Made by a program: the position numbers and the translations under genes. From Planctomycetota bacterium (GTDB lineage Bacteria > Planctomycetota > UBA1135 > UBA2386): DNA of 5,458 nucleotides. This document shows, one piece after another, positions 5,421 to 5,458 of the stretch. Each line of letters begins with the position of its first letter. Position 1 is the first letter of the stretch. The DNA lies in assembly GCA_003235605.1 (NCBI GenBank), contig QJVU01000353.1:1-5458 (forward strand). Reading direction: 5' to 3'. The notes beneath the pieces are model-generated. The model was not told where the DNA came from. It worked only from the letters and a program-made list of their open reading frames with translations, and did not search any database.

Positions 5421-5458
5421 GGACTGGAGGCCCCTACCTGGGCTAGCCACTTTTCTGG

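Larger units (their letters stand above)
5227..5458. other. upstream region of the SagB-type gene, no supported gene
   Basis: I find no convincing gene in these 232 nt. Small open frames exist on both strands (for example - strand 5450-5244), but they are Arg/Ser/Pro-rich and show no family pattern. The region should hold the promoter and leader of the - strand dehydrogenase. It contains several inverted repeats (listed separately) and is markedly richer in short dyads than the spacers of the + strand run. On the - strand, TTGATA (complement of 5406-5411) could be a -35 element. The candidate -10 sequences downstream (TATTCC with a 15-nt spacer, TCCTAT with 18) are poor matches, so I do not call a promoter. 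Confidence 0.4.

Noticed and set aside
5244..5450. 68-codon - strand open frame upstream of the SagB-type gene
   Set aside because: It is Arg/Ser/Pro-rich, overlaps the SagB leader structures, and has neither a clear ribosome binding site nor any family pattern.

Overview
The window is GC-rich and densely coding, with GTG starts beside ATG, short spacers and one 4-bp start/stop overlap. This fits a high-GC Gram-negative bacterium, for example a proteobacterium or a myxobacterium/planctomycete-like lineage. Nothing in the sequence fixes the taxon. I see no tRNA, rRNA, CRISPR array, transposase or phage gene.

Layout: five genes on the + strand are followed by one convergent gene on the - strand. 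(1) Positions 2-640 are the 3' part of a gene that starts before the window. It encodes a membrane region resembling the end of an HTTM domain, joined to a DCC (DUF393) thiol-disulfide-oxidoreductase-like domain. (2) After a 104-nt gap comes a four-gene run: a 115-residue EamA/ArnE-like small membrane protein (745-1092), a YnbA-like CDP-alcohol phosphatidyltransferase (1103-1747), a CdsA/YnbB-like phosphatidate cytidylyltransferase (1744-2739) and a PlsC-type acyltransferase (2765-3532). Spacers within the run are 10, -4 and 25 nt, so co-transcription is likely. (3) On the other strand, ending only 32 nt from the acyltransferase, is a 553-residue SagB/ThcOx-type dehydrogenase with two nitroreductase-like domains (5226-3565). 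(4) The last 232 nt hold no convincing gene. They form the upstream region of the dehydrogenase and contain several inverted repeats.

How the genes may work together: the four-gene run reads as a compact phospholipid module. The acyltransferase would make phosphatidate, the CdsA-like enzyme would activate it to CDP-diacylglycerol, and the YnbA-like enzyme would transfer the phosphatidyl group to an unidentified alcohol. The small DMT-type protein could move a lipid or lipid-linked product across the membrane. The enzyme families are well supported by motifs. The head group, the transport role and any link to the DCC protein or the dehydrogenase are inference. The most notable details are two Asp-to-Asn changes in the CDP-alcohol phosphatidyltransferase signature (apparently shared with E. 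coli YnbA), the missing EmrE-type glutamate in the small membrane protein, and a SagB-type oxidase with no YcaO cyclase or precursor peptide in view.
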